A stretch of DNA of 7,590 bases from contig JBGTKH010000364.1 of assembly GCA_041744735.1 (NCBI GenBank), positions 1 through 7,590 of the forward strand. The letters are read 5' to 3'. Shown one piece after another: positions 4,739 through 7,590 of the stretch. The translations under genes and the position numbers were made by a program. Within the stretch, counting starts at the first letter, position 1, and every line of letters starts with the position of its first letter. The notes under the pieces are model-generated. The model was not told the DNA's origin and made no database searches. It worked only from the letters and a program-made list of their open reading frames with translations. The stretch is from JBGTKH01 sp041744735. GTDB taxonomy: Bacteria > Planctomycetota > Planctomycetia > Pirellulales > Pirellulaceae.

Positions 4739-6484
4739 TTACCTGGGTCTCCCCTCTGCCAAAGCAGCTATCACACGATTTACTTCTGCTTCAAATGCCG
4801 GGAACAACCTCTCACCTTCAGCAAGTTCATTGTCATGCCCCACTACTTCCATGCGATACGCTAACTCCGCACCGGCTCGTGCTCCCATGATAATCATGTG
4901 CGCCTTTAGTGTATGTGCCAATTTTTGGCAACGTCTGGCGTCAGCGGCGGACAGCGCCTTTCGCATGTCCGAAAGGAAACGAGGAAACTCTTCCAATGCG
5001 ACAAGGAGCATTTCGCCAAGCAATTCTGAATCGCCACCCACTGCCTTCAGTGCCGACTCCCAATCGATGGCCCCAGAACGACCATGCAAATCGCTGATTA
5101 GTTCTCCCGCTGTCGCATAGCGATCGACAACACTTTTCCGAAGGCATTTCAGACAGATCCGTTCCAACTCAACAGGAACCGAATCGTCGATCATTCTTGG
5201 CGGCTTCGGCTCACGGTTCAGGATCTCCTCGAGAATTCCATTCTCGTCATCGCCACCAAACGGACGCCGCCCGACGAGCATTTCGTACAATACCACGCCC
5301 AAGGCCCAAATGTCGGTGCGGCCGTCGAGGCGGTGAGTCTCGCCGCGCACCTGTTCCGGGGCCATATACGGGATGGTTCCGGCAATCTGGCCGGCAAGAT
5401 GCCCTTGCGTACGTTCATCGATGGCCAGCCCGAAATCGGCAAGCCTGGAATTGCCTGCCTTATCTATGAGAATGTTGCTCGGTTTCACGTCACGGTGGAC
5501 AAAGCCGGCGGCGTGCGCGAATCTCAGCGCGTCCGCAACCGGTGCAAGGAGCGTTCTGATTCGACTATAGGTGGGTTTATTCGAATCCAGATATTTACGT
5601 AGTGAACCTCCCTCGACATATTCCATCACAACAAAGGGCGTTCCGTCGCCCGCCCGCCAAATATCGTAAACAGAAACGATGTTCGGATGCCTCAATTTGG
5701 CAACGGTACGGGCTTCCTCGAGAAATTGCGTCATCTCGTCATCAGACTTGAATCGATCCGGACGGGGCGATTTGATCGCCACTTCTCGCCGGAGTTCGTC
5801 GTCCCATGCCAGATACACGTTGCCCATCGCCCCATGGCCAATCAGTGTGCGAATCTCGTAGCGGCCCAGCCGATGGCCGACTGGTACAGGCTGTCCATCG
5901 CGACCGCCGAGTGGGACAAACGCTTCGGTTTCGTCTTGGGTCTTGTCTTTCTTTCCGGCTAGAAGGGTCTTTACACAGTCAATGAGTTTGGTACCGTCGT
6001 ACGACTTCTCCACAAATGCCGCTCCGTGCTGGAGGAACCATTCCGTCGCATCGCGTTCCGTAGAAAGTGAGAACGCCACGAGCGGAAGGTCAGAGTTCCG
6101 TTCATGCATCCAACGAGCTAGTGCTACGCCTGTCTCGAATCCGCCCATTGTCGCCTTTTCGCCTAGAATCCTTCCGCCGGGCATCATCACGTCGAGAATG
6201 GCAAGGTCGAATTTGTCACCTTGTCGAGCGAAGATGGTCATGGCGCTGTCGGCGTCGTGCGCGGTGACCACAGTGAAGCCTGCGTCCTCAAGTTTGGGCG
6301 AGATTCTTTGACGAATGAAAGGGTCGTCCTCGACCCACAGCAAGGCTTTTCTGTTAACCCCAACGTTCGTTCCACCAGCGACGCTTCTTACCGACCCGCG
6401 CTTGCTGCGAAGAAAGATGACCAGTACCCAGGCACAGGCACCGCAGAAAGTTGTGGCAAGAATAGTCCAAAACCAGGTCTGCAC
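4739..6484 (-). CDS. Membrane-anchored hybrid receiver / Ser-Thr kinase / HPt signalling protein
   Basis: A 581-residue single chain with four parts. (1) One transmembrane segment at about 3-25 followed by RSKRG, so the rest should face the cytoplasm. (2) A receiver domain at about 46-178, with the acidic pair D53-D54, phospho-acceptor D98 in ILDVMMPGG, S139/S141 and K160. (3) A Hanks Ser/Thr kinase at about 208-467. It has the glycine loop IGHGAMGNVY, VAIK (K238), the alpha-C glutamate near E256/E257, HRDVKPSN (330-337), DFG (350-352), APE (375-377) and DIWALG, all present, so it should be catalytically active and of the RD type. (4) A helical C-terminus at about 475-575, with AHTLKAH (candidate phospho-histidine H524) and then MGARAGAELAYRMEVVG, matching the HPt motif. 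It starts at a GTG (6482-6484) with AGGA eight bases upstream and an in-frame stop shortly before. It resembles no single standard family in full. The likely role is integrating phosphorelay input with Ser/Thr phosphorylation. Confidence 0.9.
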   Translation of the reverse strand: MQTWFWTILATTFCGACAWVLVIFLRSKRGSVRSVAGGTNVGVNRKALLWVEDDPFIRQRISPKLEDAGFTVVTAHDADSAMTIFARQGDKFDLAILDVMMPGGRILGEKATMGGFETGVALARWMHERNSDLPLVAFSLSTERDATEWFLQHGAAFVEKSYDGTKLIDCVKTLLAGKKDKTQDETEAFVPLGGRDGQPVPVGHRLGRYEIRTLIGHGAMGNVYLAWDDELRREVAIKSPRPDRFKSDDEMTQFLEEARTVAKLRHPNIVSVYDIWRAGDGTPFVVMEYVEGGSLRKYLDSNKPTYSRIRTLLAPVADALRFAHAAGFVHRDVKPSNILIDKAGNSRLADFGLAIDERTQGHLAGQIAGTIPYMAPEQVRGETHRLDGRTDIWALGVVLYEMLVGRRPFGGDDENGILEEILNREPKPPRMIDDSVPVELERICLKCLRKSVVDRYATAGELISDLHGRSGAIDWESALKAVGGDSELLGEMLLVALEEFPRFLSDMRKALSAADARRCQKLAHTLKAHMIIMGARAGAELAYRMEVVGHDNELAEGERLFPAFEAEVNRVIAALAEGRPR

Positions 6485-6618
6485 GTTTTCATTCCTGCGA
6501 TTCGAAGGGAGCCGTCATTCCATCCCTAGTTCCGCGGTCGCTTCGTATCGTACTTCATGGCCGTTCTCCAACGCAAGAATGTTATGCAGCGTGATGCGGG
6601 TGATGGGTTCGACCAGCA

Positions 6619-6775
6619 TCAACTGAACATCTGGCCTTGGCCGACGGCTTCGAAGGCGTTTTTGATGTGTTGGATGGTGGGCTTGCGCTGGCCGGCGGGC
6701 CAGGTGATGGCGATGACGTCGAAGCGGGCCGAGCAATCGAGCATGTTGTGACGATTGAGGTAGGCAAGGGCCAGG
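6619..6775. repeat. Partial duplicate of the 3' end of yraN (copy A)
   Basis: These 157 bases align without gaps to 7091-7247 at an offset of 472, with 11 mismatches by my count (93% identity). The first 63 bases are identical, and eight of the 11 differences fall in the last 46. The similarity starts exactly at the yraN stop codon and ends abruptly at CCAGG (6771-6775), where the nucleotidyltransferase-like sequence begins. Confidence 0.9.
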
Positions 6776-6846
6776 TAATCGATCTTCTCCGAGTTGAGCA
6801 ACTGTAAGAAGTCGTTGAAGTCGGGCGGTAGTCGGATCGTAGCCAT
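6619..6846 (-). pseudogene. Truncated nucleotidyltransferase-like gene fused to the YraN C-terminus
   Basis: The 75-residue reading begins MATIRLPPDFNDFLQLLNSE and KIDYL. This is the start of a family of nucleotidyltransferase-fold proteins (often annotated as nucleotidyltransferase or AbiEii-like toxin) that normally continue LIGGYAVG with the catalytic GS/DxD region. Instead, after residue 25 the frame goes into ALAYLNRHNMLDCSARFDVI and on to GQGQMFS, which is the YraN C-terminus. The nucleotide-binding and catalytic parts are absent, so nucleotidyl transfer is impossible. The fusion is exactly in frame and ends with the borrowed yraN stop. The start codon lies inside the upstream gene's YGYDP codons, in another frame. 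Best read as a remnant; a functional chimera cannot be excluded. Confidence 0.75.
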
Positions 6847-7090
6847 AGTGCACGATGCGCAAAAACTCCAGCGCTTCCAATCGTTCCTGCGGCGTCTTGG
6901 AAAGCCAATATGCGCGCTGATCGTCGCTCTCTTCCAGAGAAGCTACCGAAAGTACGCTGCGATCCAGTTTGTACGCGGAAATAGGATCGTTTGCCGTTGC
7001 ATCTTTGTTGGTCGTCATATGGATATTCTACCTTCTCGGCTTCCGCCGGGGGAAGGTTCGTGACCGCCGTCATCTTTCCCTGCAGGTTAG

Positions 7091-7247
7091 TCAACTGAAC
7101 ATCTGGCCTTGGCCGACGGCTTCGAAGGCGTTTTTGATGTGTTGGATGGTGGGTTTGCGCTGGTTGGCGGGCCAGGTGATGGCGATGACGTCGAAGCGGG
7201 CGGAGCAATCGAGCAGGTCGTGGCGTTTGAGATAGGCGAGTGCCAGG
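7091..7247. repeat. 3' end of yraN that is duplicated at 6619-6775 (copy B)
   Basis: This is the parental copy, since it sits in the full-length yraN gene. It encodes the last 51 residues or so, beginning LALAYLKRHDLL, and the stop codon. The protein differences from copy A are K to N, D to N, L to M and N to G. Confidence 0.9.
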
Positions 7248-7519
7248 CGTGTCAGACGGCGCTGTTTGTCTGGCGTGATGGCTTCGGCGGGGTGGCCGGC
7301 TTCGTGAGATTGGCGCGTCTTGACTTCCACGAACACGATGGTGCGGCCGTCGACGGCGATCAGGTCGAGTTCGCCGAGGGTGTCTCGCTGGCCGCGGGCG
7401 ATGATCTTGTAACCCAGTCGCCGCAGAAAGCGGGCGGCGGCGGCTTCGCCACGTTCGCCGAGCGTCTTGGCGCGGGTCCACTCGCGAAGCTGGTCGCGGA
7501 TTTCGGAGACGATGCCCAT
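7091..7519 (-). CDS. yraN: YraN / UPF0102 family nuclease-fold protein
   Basis: A 142-residue protein if started at MGIVSEIRDQ (E. coli YraN is 131). The UPF0102 signature is complete: GERGEAAAARFLRRLGYKII (E25 region), RDTLGELDLIAVDG (E50, D52) and IVFVEVKTR (E65, K67). This is the restriction-endonuclease-like fold, with the D...E-x-K active-site pattern shared with Holliday junction resolvases. The family's true substrate is not settled; roles in DNA repair or recombination are inferred. The frame is open upstream to a GTG at 7580-7582, but those 21 residues are encoded by an inverted repeat and are not conserved in the family, so ATG 7517-7519 is preferred, although it lacks a clear Shine-Dalgarno. 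Its last third is duplicated downstream. Confidence 0.93.
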   Translation of the reverse strand: MGIVSEIRDQLREWTRAKTLGERGEAAAARFLRRLGYKIIARGQRDTLGELDLIAVDGRTIVFVEVKTRQSHEAGHPAEAITPDKQRRLTRLALAYLKRHDLLDCSARFDVIAITWPANQRKPTIQHIKNAFEAVGQGQMFS

Positions 7520-7543
7520 CGGAGTTGGTTTGGCGATCGGGTG

Positions 7544-7590
7544 GCTGGGGCTGAGTCCGCGAAGCCCCAGCGTGCGACGCACTGGGGCTT
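7544..7590. repeat. Three alternating inverted GCTGGGGCT arms upstream of yraN
   Basis: GCTGGGGCT (7544-7552), AGCCCCAGC (7563-7571) and CTGGGGCTT (7582-7590) can pair in two mutually exclusive hairpins. Arms 1 and 2 match over nine bases with a 10-base loop. Arms 2 and 3 match over nine bases (AAGCCCCAG 7562-7570) with an 11-base loop. The repeat may continue past the window edge. It could be the terminator of the preceding gene, a palindromic repeat element, or an attenuator-like leader. There is no run of Ts after either stem within the window. Confidence 0.6.

Larger units (their letters stand above)
6515..7018 (-). pseudogene. Small conserved protein whose 3' end now runs into duplicated yraN DNA
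   Basis: The frame is 167 codons, but only the first 75 or so look native. RSVLSVASLEESDDQRAYWL, then SKTPQERLEALEFLR and YGYDPTTARLQRLL match a conserved small protein found next to nucleotidyltransferase-like genes. I know no function for it; an antitoxin or partner role is a guess. The reading then crosses at 6775 into the duplicated yraN fragment in a different frame, giving an arginine/histidine/proline-rich stretch unlike any protein, and ends at 6515 in unrecognised sequence (ITRITLHNILALENGHEVRY). The natural stop appears lost. The start at 7016-7018 has AAGGT upstream at somewhat long spacing. The product may still be made with a junk tail. Confidence 0.55.

Noticed and set aside
6515..6618. 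Possible separate small protein ending ALENGHEVRYEATAELGME
   Set aside because: I recognise no family, and it has no Shine-Dalgarno of its own that I could support. It is treated as the unrecognised tail of the disrupted frame.
6582..7481. A 299-codon minus-strand frame across yraN and the damaged gene pair
   Set aside because: It reads yraN and its duplicate in the wrong frame, giving repeated arginine/histidine/proline-rich text. Its length comes from the duplication, not from a real gene.

Overview
The window looks like a piece of a moderately GC-rich, probably planctomycete (Pirellulales-like) chromosome. The lineage call is inference. It rests on the style of the RecG protein, a Hanks-type kinase in a hybrid architecture, many small toxin-antitoxin-like genes, and palindromic repeats of the kind that litter planctomycete genomes. 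No rRNA, tRNA or CRISPR array is visible. Every gene I can support lies on the minus strand, so transcription runs from high to low coordinates.

Reading in the direction of transcription: a repeat-rich leader (7544-7590) precedes yraN (7091-7519), a predicted nuclease-fold protein. Next comes a damaged gene pair (6515-7018 and 6619-6846). It consists of a small conserved protein and the N-terminus of a nucleotidyltransferase-like protein, and the latter has been cut and fused to a second, 93% identical copy of the 3' end of yraN. Then comes the most striking gene (4739-6484): a predicted membrane-anchored protein with a response-regulator receiver domain, a complete Hanks Ser/Thr kinase domain and a C-terminal HPt-like domain in one chain. 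Downstream is a decayed toxin-antitoxin pair, with an intact DUF433 antitoxin (4350-4631) and a DUF5615 PIN-like toxin (4159-4353) that carries an in-frame stop and a missing C-terminus. An intact-looking hicB-hicA pair (3673-4136) follows.

recG (1362-3584) is complete in all helicase motifs. It carries an unusual insert of about 45 residues, encoded by a perfect 23-bp inverted repeat (1980-2053) plus a 12-bp tandem repeat. After recG come a DUF4160-DUF2442 pair (545-1274), an orphan antitoxin-like gene (228-470), and at the window edge the first 25 codons of an IS3-type transposase OrfA (1-75).

Region by region, this is two housekeeping DNA-maintenance genes (yraN, recG) and one signalling gene, embedded in accessory toxin-antitoxin modules at different stages of decay. 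Insertion, duplication and repeat invasion have remodelled the locus. No gene-free stretch exceeds 300 bases. The short gaps at 471-544, 1275-1361 and 4632-4738 hold nothing I recognise.
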